A DNA stretch of 64,000 bases, taken from AP-15 sp963700195. GTDB taxonomy: Bacteria > Pseudomonadota > Alphaproteobacteria > ATCC43930 > CGMCC-115725. The DNA is taken from positions 1 through 64,000 of the forward strand of contig CAVOWQ010000030.1 of the NCBI GenBank assembly GCA_963700195.1, given 5' to 3'. A program made the translations under genes and the position numbers. Shown here piece after piece: positions 1 to 9,444 of this stretch; within the stretch, counting starts at the first letter, position 1, and each line of letters starts with the position of its first letter. The notes under the pieces are model-generated. The model saw only the letters and a program-made list of their open reading frames with translations, searched no databases and was not told the DNA's origin.

Positions 1-302
1 CAACGGCCGCACCCCGCGCACCCTTGGCGGATGCGGCGCACTCGGCCGGCATCCAGATCGACAACTTCCACTATTCCCCGCCGACGCTCGTCGTGGCCTC
101 CGGCACGACGGTGACTTGGAAAAACGACGACGACAGCCCGCACTCGGTGCGGGAGAAGGACGGGAAGTTCAAATCCGCGGCGCTCGACACCGACGATACG
201 TTCTCGCAAACCTTCACCGCGCCGGGCGAATATCAATATTTCTGCTCGATCCACCCCTATATGACCGGGAAGATCGTCGTGAAACCTGCCGGCTCGTCGT
301 AA
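1..302 (+). CDS. cupredoxin-domain copper protein, 5' partial
   Basis: Small blue-copper (plastocyanin/azurin-like) protein, probably exported and acting in periplasmic electron transfer or copper binding. The frame is open to the left edge, so the start and most of the signal peptide lie outside the window; the Ala/Pro-rich first residues look like the end of a leader. Type 1 copper ligands are all visible: His in SPHSV, then Cys, His and Met in FCSIHPYMTG. The fold ends in the usual GKIVV strand. The partner is not visible. The next gene is convergent. Confidence 0.85.
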   Translation, partial: TAAPRAPLADAAHSAGIQIDNFHYSPPTLVVASGTTVTWKNDDDSPHSVREKDGKFKSAALDTDDTFSQTFTAPGEYQYFCSIHPYMTGKIVVKPAGSS

Positions 303-305
303 CCC

Positions 306-1483
306 TCAGTTGCCGAGATGGAAGAACTCGACCGCGTTGCCGGCCCAGATCTTGCGCTTGTCGGGTTCCGGGATGTCGGCGTAGATCTTGTCGATGATCG
401 GCCGCGAATTGGGCCATTCGTTCTCGATGTGCGGGAAGTCGGTCGCGAACATGATGCGGTCGACGCCGACATGCTGGCGCTCCTCGATCGCGACCCGCTC
501 GTACTGCACGCTGAAATAGACGTGCTCGCGCACGTAATGGCTCGGCAATTCCTTCAACGGCTGGAAGCCGAGATATTCCTGCGCCCAGCCGAGATGGCGC
601 TGGTACCACAGATCCATGTGCTCGAGCCAGAACGGGACCCAGCCGAGCCGGGTCTCGGCAAAGAAGATCTTCAGCTTCGGATGGCGCTCGAACACGCCGG
701 CCAAGCACCAGCTGCGCGATGCTGACCGACGGCGCCAGTCCGAAATTGCACAGCCATTCGAGGAACGGCCGCCGCAGCCGCTGCATGATCACCGGGTCTT
801 CCTTCGGGTATTTGAAGGTCGGCTGCGTGGCGCGCGCGCCGGTGCGGTAGAACTGGACATGCACGGTGACCGGCATCTCCATGTCGACTGCGGCGGCCCA
901 GAACTTGTCGTCCTCCGGCGTCGGGTAGCCTTTGGCATTGGGCAACGCGCCCAACAGGACGCCTTTGAGGCCGAGCTTCTTGCAATGCTTCATCTCGGCG
1001 ATCGCGTCGTCGACATTGGTGATCGGGATGACCCCCATGCCGATGAGGCGGTCGGGCGCCACGGCGCAGTATTCTTCGGCGAGCCAGTCGTTGTAGCCGC
1101 GGATGACCGCCTTGTAGACCTCGTCATGCGCGATGTTGCGCCAGAAGACGGGGCCGGCGACCATCGCCGCGAACAGCACCTCGGCGTCCATGCCGTCCTG
1201 GTCCTGCTCCCGGACGCGCTGCTCGGGCGAGCCGGTGCCGGCGGCGTCGGCGACCTTGAGGCCAAAGGGCTGCCAGGTCCCCTCGGCGCGGCCGGCGCGC
1301 AGATCGAGGAAATTGGCTTCCAATAAGCGGCTGCCCCTCGATCATCAGCGCGTCGCCGCCATCCGGCAGATGAACGGTGTGCGGCGCGCGGTCGCGGTAT
1401 TTCTCCGGCACCCGATGGACCCACCGCTCCGGCGGCACTTCGAGATGCCCGTCGCCGACATCAGCTTGTATTGCGCGCGCCAT
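306..1483 (-). CDS. amidohydrolase family protein (ACMSD/resorcylate decarboxylase-like), two frame breaks
   Basis: TIM-barrel metal-dependent hydrolase or decarboxylase of the amidohydrolase-2 family. The N-terminal GDGHLEVP segment corresponds to the DxHxxEP metal motif of this group, HVQF supplies the middle histidine, and FATDFPH near the C-terminus holds the catalytic aspartate. Start chosen at 1483 because GGGAGA lies just upstream. The product is split over three frames (breaks near 1325 and 715), each needing removal of one base; similarity continues across both, so I treat it as one gene of about 390 residues. It is last in a minus-strand cluster with a LigB-type ring-cleavage enzyme, which suggests a role in aromatic catabolism. 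The substrate is unknown. Confidence 0.8.
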
Positions 1484-1502
1484 TGCTTTCTCCCTCTGTT
1501 CT

Positions 1503-1588
1503 GTCATTGCGAGGAGCGCAGCGACGAAGCAATCTCGATCGCCAGGGAATCACCCGGCGCGAGATTGCTTCGCTGCGCTCGCAATGAC
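1503..1588. repeat. inverted intergenic repeat (CATTGCGAG...CTCGCAATG type)
   Basis: Two arms of about 30 bases (GTCATTGCGAGGAGCGCAGC at left and its complement at right) flank a loop of roughly 25 bases. This is the common extragenic palindrome of GC-rich proteobacteria. It lies between the amidohydrolase and the ferritin-like gene and could act as a weak terminator or processing site in the transcript. Confidence 0.85.
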
Positions 1589-1595
1589 AACTGGA

Positions 1596-2507
1596 TCACG
1601 CCTCGTATTGCACCAATGCGCCGGGCGCCGGACAGTAGTCGAGACACTCGCCGCAGCCGGTGCATTTCATTTCCTGCACCTCGTAGAGGTGCCGCGGTTC
1701 CAACAGCATCGGGCGGATCGCCGATTCCGGGCAGACCTCGCGGCAGAGGCCGCAGGAATTGCAGATCGCGTAGTCGATCCGCACCTTCATCTGATGCCGC
1801 CGACCTGGTGCAAGCAGGTAATCCAGCGCGTCCTCGACCGGTTTCTGCGTTTCCGCCGTCGCGCAGAGGAAATCGATCTGGAACTTGCCTTCCATGAAAT
1901 GCATCAGCTCCTCGTCGCGCTGGCTCAGATGCTCGTGCCGGACCAGCGGATCGTCGACCCGGTCGAGATAGGCCATGATGCCGATGCAGGCATTGGCTTC
2001 CTGGTAATAATTCTGCGCGGCGCGCGCCAATGGATGGATGTGCGGGAACATCATCGACAGGCCGAAATAGGCGGGCAGCGGCTGGGTATTGGCCTGCGCG
2101 ATGTCCATCAATTCGCGTTCGTCCTTGATCCAGCCTTTGCCGAGCAATACGTCGGCGTGCAGTTTGCTGTGCTTGCATTCGTCCCAGATCTGGCGGGCGC
2201 GCATGCGCTGGAGATCGATGTAGCGCTCCTGGTCGGCGATATCGACCGACAAGAGCTGCCCCGACATCTGCTTGATCGACATGTGGACGCCCTCGGCGGC
2301 ATAGCCGCGCAAGGCGCGTTCCTTCTTCCAGGCCTCGTCGTTGCGGCCCAGCTCCTCCTCGATCTCGCCGAGCGTGCGCTGCAATGAAATTTCCCAGCCC
2401 TTGAGGCATTTCTCCCGGGTGAGCCGCAGCCGGAACTCGGCCCCCGGCGCGCCCGGCATCGTCGGCCACACCCATCTGTCGAGAAACTGTTCGAGGATCG
2501 GATGCAT
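1596..2507 (-). CDS. ferritin-like diiron domain fused to 2x[4Fe-4S] ferredoxin
   Basis: 303-residue two-part protein. Residues about 1-225 are helical with ferritin-like carboxylate/histidine motifs: DECKHSKLH and RDEELMHF each contain ExxH, the usual diiron ligand pattern. Residues about 240-300 form a bacterial ferredoxin with two CxxCxxCxxxCP clusters (CNSCGLCREVCP and CTGCGECLDYCP). Such a fusion would allow electrons to pass from the clusters to a diiron site, as in an oxygenase or oxidase. Start at 2507, three bases after the stop of the small ferredoxin gene, so it is in the same operon. I do not recognise a named family. Diiron binding is inferred from motifs. Confidence 0.75.
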   Translation of the reverse strand: MHPILEQFLDRWVWPTMPGAPGAEFRLRLTREKCLKGWEISLQRTLGEIEEELGRNDEAWKKERALRGYAAEGVHMSIKQMSGQLLSVDIADQERYIDLQRMRARQIWDECKHSKLHADVLLGKGWIKDERELMDIAQANTQPLPAYFGLSMMFPHIHPLARAAQNYYQEANACIGIMAYLDRVDDPLVRHEHLSQRDEELMHFMEGKFQIDFLCATAETQKPVEDALDYLLAPGRRHQMKVRIDYAICNSCGLCREVCPESAIRPMLLEPRHLYEVQEMKCTGCGECLDYCPAPGALVQYEA

Positions 2508-2510
2508 CGG

Positions 2511-2765
2511 TCAAGCCTCCTGCCAGGCTTCGGGCGGCGGCGGCACCATCGAGCGGCCGCTCTCGACCTCGACGATCGAGCCTTCCGCCGGGCAATACAT
2601 CAGGCACGCCGTGCAGCCGGGGTAAGTGCATTTCTGCAGATCGATCTCGATGCGGTGCAACGGCTCCAATGCGACATAGACCGCGTTGATGTCGATCTCG
2701 CGGCAGACGATGTAGCACATCCGGCATTCGGTGCAGCGCTGGTGATCGATCTTGAGACTGGGCAT
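2511..2765 (-). CDS. small [4Fe-4S] ferredoxin
   Basis: 84-residue soluble electron carrier. The first cluster motif is CTECRMCYIVC; the second, CTYPGCTACLMYCP, has a longer first spacing (CxxxxCxxCxxxCP), typical of some redox-enzyme subunits. Start ATG at 2765. It sits between two ferritin-like genes with gaps of 3 and 11 bases, so all three are probably co-translated and may form one complex. It likely passes electrons between the neighbouring proteins or from an unseen reductase. Confidence 0.85.
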   Translation of the reverse strand: MPSLKIDHQRCTECRMCYIVCREIDINAVYVALEPLHRIEIDLQKCTYPGCTACLMYCPAEGSIVEVESGRSMVPPPPEAWQEA

Positions 2766-2776
2766 GCCGGCCTCCT

Positions 2777-3516
2777 TCAATCGGTCACTTGCCGGCGCGG
2801 CGCCGGCGGCGCCGGCGCCTCTTGCCCCAGCACGAAGGCGCTGAGCTCGCCGAGAAATCGGCCGTAGTCGCGTTTCGCGACGGCGCAGGCCCAGCGGCAC
2901 AGCTCGGCCTCGACCGGCTTGGTCAACGAACTCTTCGACGATGCGCCGGCCCATATTGATGTGGCTGCGGTTTTCGACAAACTGGCTCTCGAAGACGCCT
3001 TTGAGGTCGGGGTCGGCGATCGCTTCCGTCAGTCCCTCCATCCAGGCGAGCTCGAGGACCTTCGGTCCCAAATTCAACGCCGCGATGCGGATCGGGTGAG
3101 GGTAGGTGGCCAGGTTGCGCAGCGAGAAGACATAATAGGCCAGCGCCGAATCCAGCACGAAACAGCCGGAGGGATGGCGAAAGGCGTCCTTCTGTGTGGC
3201 GGCGAACCCCTTGCGCAGCAACGCGTCGAGATAGAGCATCTCGTGCGTCGACTCGTCGACGATCTGCTTCGAGAACAAGTATTTGATCGGAGGGCGGGAA
3301 GTCGTTGATTTCGAGACCCTGACCCCACCCGCCATAGATGTAATAAAACATCCGCTCGAGCGTCCACAGCCGGCCGATCAGGCGGTGCGCCGCATCGTCG
3401 TCCAGGCCATCCCGGCGAATGGCCTGAATGACGTCCTCTACGGGTGTCGCGCGGCTCTCGTTCCGGCTTTTCTCGATCAGCTCCCGCGCCAGGTCTTTTC
3501 CCGGCAGCTCGGGCAT
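2777..3516 (-). CDS. ferritin-like (putative diiron) protein, two frame breaks
   Basis: Helical protein of about 245 residues resembling the ferritin-like half of the neighbour at 1596. Motifs include LERMFYYIYGG, DESTHEMLY (ExxH) and VENRSHINMG, which could form a diiron centre. The frame changes near 3290 and 2935, each time by one extra base; the pieces join smoothly and the last ends at 2777, before the ferredoxin. Start taken at 3516; a start at 3567 would lie inside the neighbouring palindromic repeat. Its role is unknown. Context suggests a partner subunit in an iron-dependent oxidation with the ferredoxin and the LigB-type dioxygenase upstream. Confidence 0.65.
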
Positions 3517-3562
3517 GGTGTTAGAGCTCGACCTGAAGTGAATCGCCCTCAACGGGTTATCC

Positions 3563-3639
3563 GTCATTCCCGCGAAAGCGGGAATCAGGGCGGCGCGGCC
3601 GCGGCAGTTGTCCTGGACCCCCGCTTTCGCGGGGGTGAC
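3563..3639. repeat. inverted intergenic repeat (CATTCCCGCGAAAGCGGGAAT type)
   Basis: Two short perfect palindromes, CCCGCGAAAGCGGG and CCCCCGCTTTCGCGGGGG, arranged head to head. This is another widespread extragenic repeat class; a diverged copy lies at 60621-60680. It separates the LigB-type gene from the ferritin-like gene. Confidence 0.85.
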
Positions 3640-3672
3640 GAGAACCCAAGGGATGAGCGCGCTTCACAGATC

Positions 3673-4722
3673 TTACGGCTCGAATACGGCGAAGCACTTG
3701 TTCGAGTTGAAGATGTAGCTCTGCACGTAGGAGGTTTCGGTCGGCCGCCGCCCGAGCTCGTTCATTGCGCCGACGAGGCACATCCAGTTCAGGACCTCCT
3801 GCTGGCCGCTGTCCTCGATCGCGCTCAGCGGCCGCTGCCGCCAGGTCGCATAATCGGCCGCCTGCAACGCCTCATAGAGCGCGCGGTCGGCTTCGACGTC
3901 GGGGTAGAGCAGGTAATGTTTGGGCGTCAGGAAGGCGTGCGACCAGCTGGAGGAGGCGATCAGCGCGACCCGCCACGGGCTCTTCTCGACGACCCGGGCG
4001 CAAGCCGCGCCGAGATCGAAGCAGCGCCACGGGGCAGGGGAGGGGGGATCGAGCTGGTCTGCCGACGGGAACTGGCTCAGCCCGCGCGCGCCGGCCTGCT
4101 GTGCGACGACCCGGCTGCCGTAGCAATTCACCTGGAACGGCACGACCGGGTAGGGGAAACCCTTGCGGTCGTAATCGAGGAACAACAGCGTGTTGAGAAA
4201 GGCGTGGCCGAGCTGGTGATGCAACGGCTTGTAGGCGTAGGAGACGTCGAACCCGGCCTCGATCATGCCGCTGGCGATGAACTTCCCGGCATCGCGATGG
4301 CCCTTGTACTCGAAGGTCTTGTCCGTCGGCTCGTTCCAGACGTTCGGGCCGCGATAGTATTGCCACGGCTTTGTCGTCAGCAATTCATAGGCCAGCACGC
4401 AGAACGGCGGGATGATGTCTTCCTTGAAGTTCTCGTATTGGTCGTCGCCCCAGATCACGACAAAATCAGGATCGAACTCGTCCAACACCCGCCGGGCATT
4501 GCGAAAACCGGTGAGGAGCGCCTCGCGGTGGTGCCGGGCGGCGGTCAGCCCGGCGTCGGCGCCGTATTCCTCGCGCATTGCCGCGGGCCAACCCGACGGG
4601 TCCCGCATCCGCTCCGGGATCGCCGGGTCGTCGAGGGCACGCTTCAGAATGCGGCCCAAATTCTCGTCGGTTCCGGAGAGCGGCGGAAAGTGAGTGACGC
4701 CGAGGCCCAGAACCTGTCCCAT
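3673..4722 (-). CDS. class III extradiol ring-cleavage dioxygenase (LigB/PCA 4,5-dioxygenase-like)
   Basis: 349-residue Fe(II) enzyme expected to open a catechol-type ring next to, not between, the hydroxyls. Matches to the LigB fold: H11 in VTHFPP and H64/H65 as candidate metal ligands, SSSWSHAF with H262 at the place of the LigB acid-base histidine, and E309 in QEVLNWMCLVGAMN as the metal glutamate. Start at 4722, with GGGAGG five bases before it; longer readings lack a ribosome site. It is first in a minus-strand cluster with ferredoxins, ferritin-like proteins and an amidohydrolase. No small LigA-like subunit is present. The ring substrate is not known. Confidence 0.85.
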   Translation of the reverse strand: MGQVLGLGVTHFPPLSGTDENLGRILKRALDDPAIPERMRDPSGWPAAMREEYGADAGLTAARHHREALLTGFRNARRVLDEFDPDFVVIWGDDQYENFKEDIIPPFCVLAYELLTTKPWQYYRGPNVWNEPTDKTFEYKGHRDAGKFIASGMIEAGFDVSYAYKPLHHQLGHAFLNTLLFLDYDRKGFPYPVVPFQVNCYGSRVVAQQAGARGLSQFPSADQLDPPSPAPWRCFDLGAACARVVEKSPWRVALIASSSWSHAFLTPKHYLLYPDVEADRALYEALQAADYATWRQRPLSAIEDSGQQEVLNWMCLVGAMNELGRRPTETSYVQSYIFNSNKCFAVFEP

Positions 4723-5038
4723 GCCATCCTCCCTTGAGTACGCTAGAGGCAGGATAGGCTGTGACCGCGCTGGGAACAAGCATCGAAGGCTGCCGCAGGA
4801 AAGCCCCTCACCCGACCCTCTCCCACCGCTCGCGGGTGAGGCAGGGTGGGGGAAGCGGGGCGAGGCGAACGGAGGGTGAGCGGCACTCCCGACGATTCGG
4901 GGCGGATCACGGCGGAAGGCACCGCGAACAGGGGCGGGGAGGGCGGAATCCGCGGTGAGAGGCCGCGATCGTTGCGGGGTTCGGCTGGCTTGTGGCAAGA
5001 GACGAGCCAAGGGTTGCAAGCAGCGGTGAGTTCTCTCG
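4723..5038. other. divergent intergenic region with a GC-rich palindromic repeat
   Basis: Lies between the divergent LigB-type gene and the lytic transglycosylase and must carry both promoters. A diverged copy of the CCTCACCC...GGGTGAGG repeat family occupies about 4804-4880. No clear sigma-70 boxes or operator palindromes could be picked out. Confidence 0.5.
4804..4880. repeat. GC-rich palindromic repeat, family C copy 1
   Basis: Begins CCTCACCCGACCCTCTCCC and ends GGAGGGTGAG with an internal CTCGCGGGTGAG stem. It belongs to the same family as the copies at 28542, 31415, 33334, 38409 and 39262. Confidence 0.65.
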
Positions 5039-6031
5039 ATGACGTCTCTACGCGTGAGCCGTCGGCTGATTTTTGGGGTTCCGTTTATTGCCGCGTCGGG
5101 CATTGCCATGCGGCGGGCGGGAGCGGGCGAGGGTGACTTCTACGCATTCCTGTCGGGGGTGCGCCGTGACGCTGCGGCACAAGGCGTTCGAGCGTCGACG
5201 ATCGAGGTCGCGCTGCGCAACACGCAATACCTGCCGCACGTCATCGAGCTCGACCGCAAGCAGCCCGAACGCACGATGACCTTCGGCGAGTATCTCGAAA
5301 AGGTCGTCACGTCCCAGCGCATGGACGGCGCACGCTCCCAGCTGGCCGAAAATCGAATGCTGCTCGACGGGATCTGGCGGCGGTTCAATGTCGAGCCGCG
5401 CTTTGTCGTGGCCCTCTGGGGGATCGAGAGCGATTTCGGCAAGGTCATGGGCAATTACGCGGTGGTCTCGGCGCTCGCCACGCTCGCCTATGACGGACGC
5501 CGCAGCTCGTATTTCCGCGGCGAGCTGATCTCGGCGTTGCGCATTCTCGATCAGGGACACATCCGGGCGGACAATATGACGGGGTCCTGGGCGGGGGCGA
5601 TGGGGCAGTGCCAGTTCATGCCCTCGACCTTTCTCGGATACGCGGTCGATTACGATGGTGACGGCCGCAAAGACATCTGGAACGACCGGGCCGACGCGCT
5701 GGCCTCGATCGCCAATTTCATCTCGCGGCTGGGTTGGCGCGGCGGCGAGGGCTGGGGGCGCGAGGTCATGCTGCCGGCCGGGTTCGACGCCCGCTACACC
5801 GGGCTCGAAGTCAAGCGGCCGACCGGCGAGTGGAGCCGGCTCGGGGTGCGCAGCATCGATGCCGGCCCGCTTGCCGGCCGCGAGGGCGAGGCCTCGCTGG
5901 TCATGCCGGATGGCGCCGGCGGGCCGGCCTTCCTCGTCTATGACAATTTCCGCACGATCATGAAGTGGAACAAATCCACCTATTTCGCGACCGCGGTCGG
6001 GTATCTCGCCGACAGCATGGCGCGAGGCTGA
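5039..6031 (+). CDS. lytic murein transglycosylase, MltB-like (GH103)
   Basis: 330 residues, intact. Cleaves the MurNAc-GlcNAc bond of peptidoglycan in the periplasm, forming 1,6-anhydroMurNAc ends. The catalytic glutamate is E130 in LWGIESDFG, the family signature; GAMGQCQFMPSTF and DYDGDGRKDIW are further hallmarks of MltB-type enzymes. The N-terminus carries SRRLIF followed by a hydrophobic stretch, compatible with a Tat-type leader. No C-terminal peptidoglycan-binding domain is present. It lies just upstream of another cell wall gene, dacC, on the same strand. Confidence 0.93.
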   Translation: MTSLRVSRRLIFGVPFIAASGIAMRRAGAGEGDFYAFLSGVRRDAAAQGVRASTIEVALRNTQYLPHVIELDRKQPERTMTFGEYLEKVVTSQRMDGARSQLAENRMLLDGIWRRFNVEPRFVVALWGIESDFGKVMGNYAVVSALATLAYDGRRSSYFRGELISALRILDQGHIRADNMTGSWAGAMGQCQFMPSTFLGYAVDYDGDGRKDIWNDRADALASIANFISRLGWRGGEGWGREVMLPAGFDARYTGLEVKRPTGEWSRLGVRSIDAGPLAGREGEASLVMPDGAGGPAFLVYDNFRTIMKWNKSTYFATAVGYLADSMARG

Positions 6032-6137
6032 TTGCTGCAAAGTCGTCAAGGACGGATCTTCGTCCGGGCGCGGGGCGTTCTCGGTCCGGAAGAGAGAGTG
6101 AGCGAAAATGGCGGATCGGAAAATCGGGAGAGTTTTT

Positions 6138-7345
6138 ATGGCGCGCTCGATTGCCGCCGTGATTGCGGCGGTCTTGCTCGTAGCCGGGCTCAACGGCCAC
6201 CCGGCGGCAGGCGCACGAGGCCATGCCAAACCCAAAGCCTACCGCCGCCGCCCAGGTCCCGGCGAACCCGACCGCGGGCATGGAAACACAGGCGACGCAC
6301 GCCTTTGTCATCGAGGTCGAGACCGGGACGGTGCTGCTCGACAAAGCCGCCGACGAGCGCATGCCGCCGGCCTCGATGAGCAAGATCATGACCGCCTATG
6401 TCGTTTTCGACATGCTGAAGCAGGGGCGCGCCAAGCTCGACGACGAATTGCCGGTCAGCGAGCGGGCCTGGCGGCTGCAAGGCTCGAAAATGTTCGTGCC
6501 GATCGGCGGGCGCATCAAAATCGACGATCTGCTGAAGGGCGTGATCATCCAGTCCGGCAACGATGCCTGCCTCGTCCTCGCCGAAGGCCTCGCCGGGAGC
6601 GAGGAAGCATTTGTCGAGCTGATGAACCAGAAGGCGAAGGAGATCGGGCTCAAAGACAGCCATTTTGCCAATGTCGACGGTCTGCCCAGTCCCGACCATT
6701 GGATGACCGCGCGCGATTTGGCGACTTTGTCAATCCGGACGATCGAAGACTTTCCCGAGTACTATCACTACTACAGTGAAATGGGATACGAATACAACAA
6801 CATCAAACAAGGCAACCGCAACCCGCTGCTCTATAAAGGGGTCGGCGCCGACGGGTTGAAGACCGGCCATACCGAGGAGGCGGGCTACAGCCTGACCGCT
6901 TCGGTCAAGCGCGACGACCGCCGCATCATCCTCGTGCTCGGCGGCCTGCCGACGATGAAAGCGCGCGCCCAGGAAAGCGAGAGGCTGATCGAATGGGCGT
7001 TTCGGGAGTTCAACGACTACAAGCTGTTCGCTGCCGGCGACAAGGTCGAGGATGCCGAGGTGTGGCTCGGTTCCGACCCGAAGGTGCCGCTTACCGTCGC
7101 CAATGATCTGGTCGTGACCCTGCCGCGCAAGTCGCGCAAGGACATGAAGGTCACGGTCGACTACGACCGCCCGCATTCCGGCGCCGGTCAAGAAAGGCCA
7201 GGCAGTCGGCAAGCTGGTGGTGACCGCTCCCGATGTGCCGCCGACCGAGGTGACGCTGGTCGCCGGTGCGGATGTCGACCGCATGGACCCCCTCGGCCGC
7301 ATCGCGACCCTCGCCGGCTATCTGGTGTGGGGCGGCCGGCATTGA
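6138..7345 (+). CDS. dacC: D-alanyl-D-alanine carboxypeptidase (PBP5/6 family), two frame breaks
   Basis: Trims the terminal D-Ala of peptidoglycan pentapeptides in the periplasm. Penicillin-binding motifs are complete: SMSK (serine nucleophile and lysine), SGN and LKTGHT. The C-terminal PBP5 domain follows. Start at 6138, preceded by GGGAGAG, gives a clear signal peptide (hydrophobic run ending about residue 25); a start at 6108 has a poorer site. The reading shifts by one extra base near 6225 and 7180, after which GKLVVTAPDVPP continues the domain to the stop at 7345. Gene order dacC-tmk-holB is standard in alphaproteobacteria. Confidence 0.92.
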
Positions 7346-7346
7346 C

Positions 7347-8155
7347 GTGACGGATCCTGCGCGGCCGGTTCATCTCGATCGAGGGCGGCGAAGGCGCCGG
7401 CAAGTCGACGCAGGTCGGATTGCTGGTGGCGGCGCTCGACCGAGCGGGGATCCCGGCTGCGGGCGACCCGCGAGCCCGGAGGATCGCCCGGCGCCGAGGC
7501 GATCCGGCGGCTGTTGCTCGAAGGCGAGGGCGAGCGCTGGGATGCGATCAGCGAAGCCCTGTTGCTCGTCGCCGCACGGCGTGATCACGTGGCTCGCGTC
7601 ATCGCCCCTGCTCTCGCGCAAGGCGTATGGGTGGTGTCCGACCGGTTCGCCGACTCCACGACGGCCTATCAGGGCTACGGCAGAGGAGTGGCGCTCGAGG
7701 ATCTCGCCGCATTGCACCGCTTCGCCCTCGGCGATTTCGCGCCGGACCTGACCGTGATCCTCGATCTGCCGGTCGAAATCGGGCTCGCCCGCGCTGCCGC
7801 GCGCTCGCCCGCCGACCGGTTCGAACGCCTCGACCGCGAGTTCCACGAAAAGCTGCGCCAAGGGTTCCGGCAGATCGCCGCCGACAACCCTACCCGCTGC
7901 GTCTTGGTCGACGCCTCGGGCGATCCGCAGACCGTGCACCGCGCGGTGGTCGCTGCGGTCGAGCAACGGCTCGGCGTCGACTCGGTTAGCTCCGCGACCC
8001 GGACCGCCGCAAAAACGTGGACGCATAACGCGCTGGATCTCGAACATTTTGCGATCCATAAAGGGTCGGAAGTCACGTTCGATCCCGCAAAGAACGCTCG
8101 AAACATTCATGATCGGGGTCTGTCCTTCGATACGGCTGTCTCGGGATGTCGTTGA
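7347..8155 (+). CDS. tmk: thymidylate kinase, two frame breaks and altered C-terminus
   Basis: Phosphorylates dTMP to dTDP. The P-loop GGEGAGKST, the DRFADSTTAYQGYGRG loop and the RSPADRFERLDREFHEKL lid are all present. A GTG start at 7347 overlaps the end of dacC. One extra base near 7355 and another near 7455 split the N-terminal part. Family similarity ends near LGVDS (about 7985); the frame then runs through unrelated sequence containing a BrnT-like remnant before stopping at 8155, so the normal stop has been lost or moved. holB follows, as in relatives. Confidence 0.88.
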
Positions 8156-8235
8156 GAGATTTCGTGCTCGGAGAAGGTTGGCAGACGCGGTTGGATGCGG
8201 CGTTGCGTGACTGGCTTCAGACGATTCGCCGGGGA
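8072..8235 (+). pseudogene. brnT-brnA toxin-antitoxin remnant
   Basis: Between the end of tmk and holB. Positions 8072-8142 translate to VTFDPAKNARNIHDRGLSF, close to the start of BrnT toxins (FxWDPAKNxxNxxKHGVxF). About ten bases later, from 8146, the sequence gives GEGWQTRLDAALRDWL, which matches the end of BrnA antitoxins (GWQTRINAALR). The middle of both genes is missing, as expected if a brnTA pair was fused by an internal deletion. The toxin part is in frame with tmk. Assignment rests on motif memory, not alignment. Confidence 0.5.
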
Positions 8236-8281
8236 GTCGCATGCGTCGGCACGTTCGGGAGCAGCGTCGCAGGGGCGCGGG

Positions 8282-9374
8282 ATGAACGCGATGGCGAAGC
8301 GCAGGCGTGCTCGCACCGCGGGAGAATCCCGACCTCTTCGGCCACGAGAATGCCGAGCGCGAGCTGCGCCGGCTCGTCGAGGCGGGACGGCTGCCGCACG
8401 CGATCCTGCTGAGCGGGCCGCGCGGCATCGGCAAGGCGACGCTCGCCTTTCGGCTCGCCCGCTTCCTGCTCGCCGGGCCCGCGACATTCCCGCCGGAGCA
8501 TCGGCGGCACGGGGAGGGGCTCGCGGTCGATCCCGAGAGCGGCGTGTTCCGCCGGGTTGCATCCGGCGGCCATGCCGATCTGCTCACCGTCGAGCGCGCC
8601 TATGATCCGCGGCGCCGCCGGTTGCGCAGCGACATCATCGTCGAGGATACGCGCGCGATCGCCGGTTTTTTCCGGCTGACCGCGGCCGAGGAGGGGTGGC
8701 GGATCGTCATCGTCGACGGCGCCGAGGAGATGAACCGCAACGCCGCCAATGCGCTCTTGAAGATCCTCGAAGAGCCGCCACGGCGGGGGCTGCTGCTGCT
8801 GGTCAGCCACAGCCCGGGCCGGCTGCTGCCGACTGTCCGCTCGCGCTGTCGGCACTTTCCGCTGGCTGCGTTACCGCGGCCGCTGGTCTTGCAGCTGCTC
8901 GGGCAGTACCGCCCCGAGCTCGCTCAATCAGACGCCGAGGCGCTGGCGGGGCTGGCCGAAGGCAGCATCGGCCGGGCGATCGAGCTCGCCGACGCCGGCG
9001 GGCTGGCGCTCTACCGGTCAATTCTCGGCATCCTTGCGCAGGTTCCGCGGGTCGAGGTCGCCGAGCTCTATGCCTTCGCCGACAAGCTCGCCCGCCCCGA
9101 CGCGGAAGAGGCCTATCGAGCCAGCGAGGAATTGCTGTCGCAGTTTCTTGGCAGGATGGTCGTTCTTGCCGCCGGTCGGCCGTTCGGACCCGACGAGCTG
9201 ATCGCCGGCGAAGGGGAGGTGATGCAGCGTCTCGCCGCTTGCGCCGATCCGGCGCGCTGGGCGGATCTGCGCGACCGGATCGACCGCGATTTCGCCAACA
9301 CCGACCAGCTCAACCTCGACCGCAAGCAGGCCATCCTCGGCGCGTTCTTTGCCGTCGAGGAACTGGCGCGATAG
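8282..9374 (+). CDS. holB: DNA polymerase III delta-prime subunit
   Basis: Clamp-loader subunit related to the AAA+ fold. SGPRGIGKATLAFR is the modified Walker A, ALLKILEEPP the conserved delta-prime signature, and SRCRHFPL the sensor-1 region. The conserved LAPRENPDLFGHENAE start is in the frame of GTG 8307, but the basic leader MNAMAKRRR at 8282 is in the previous frame one base away, so I place the start at 8282 with one extra base near 8305. Zinc-binding cysteines are absent, which is common in alphaproteobacterial delta-prime. It is flanked by tmk and metG as usual. Confidence 0.9.
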
Positions 9375-9444
9375 ACGAGAACGGCGCCGGCCGCCCGGTG
9401 GATCGCGATCGGAACGGGCCCATATCTGGGGTTTGGAGACAGCC

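Noticed and set aside
8146..8412. Separate 88-residue gene between tmk and holB
   Set aside because: Only the first 25 residues resemble BrnA; the remainder is an out-of-frame reading of holB.
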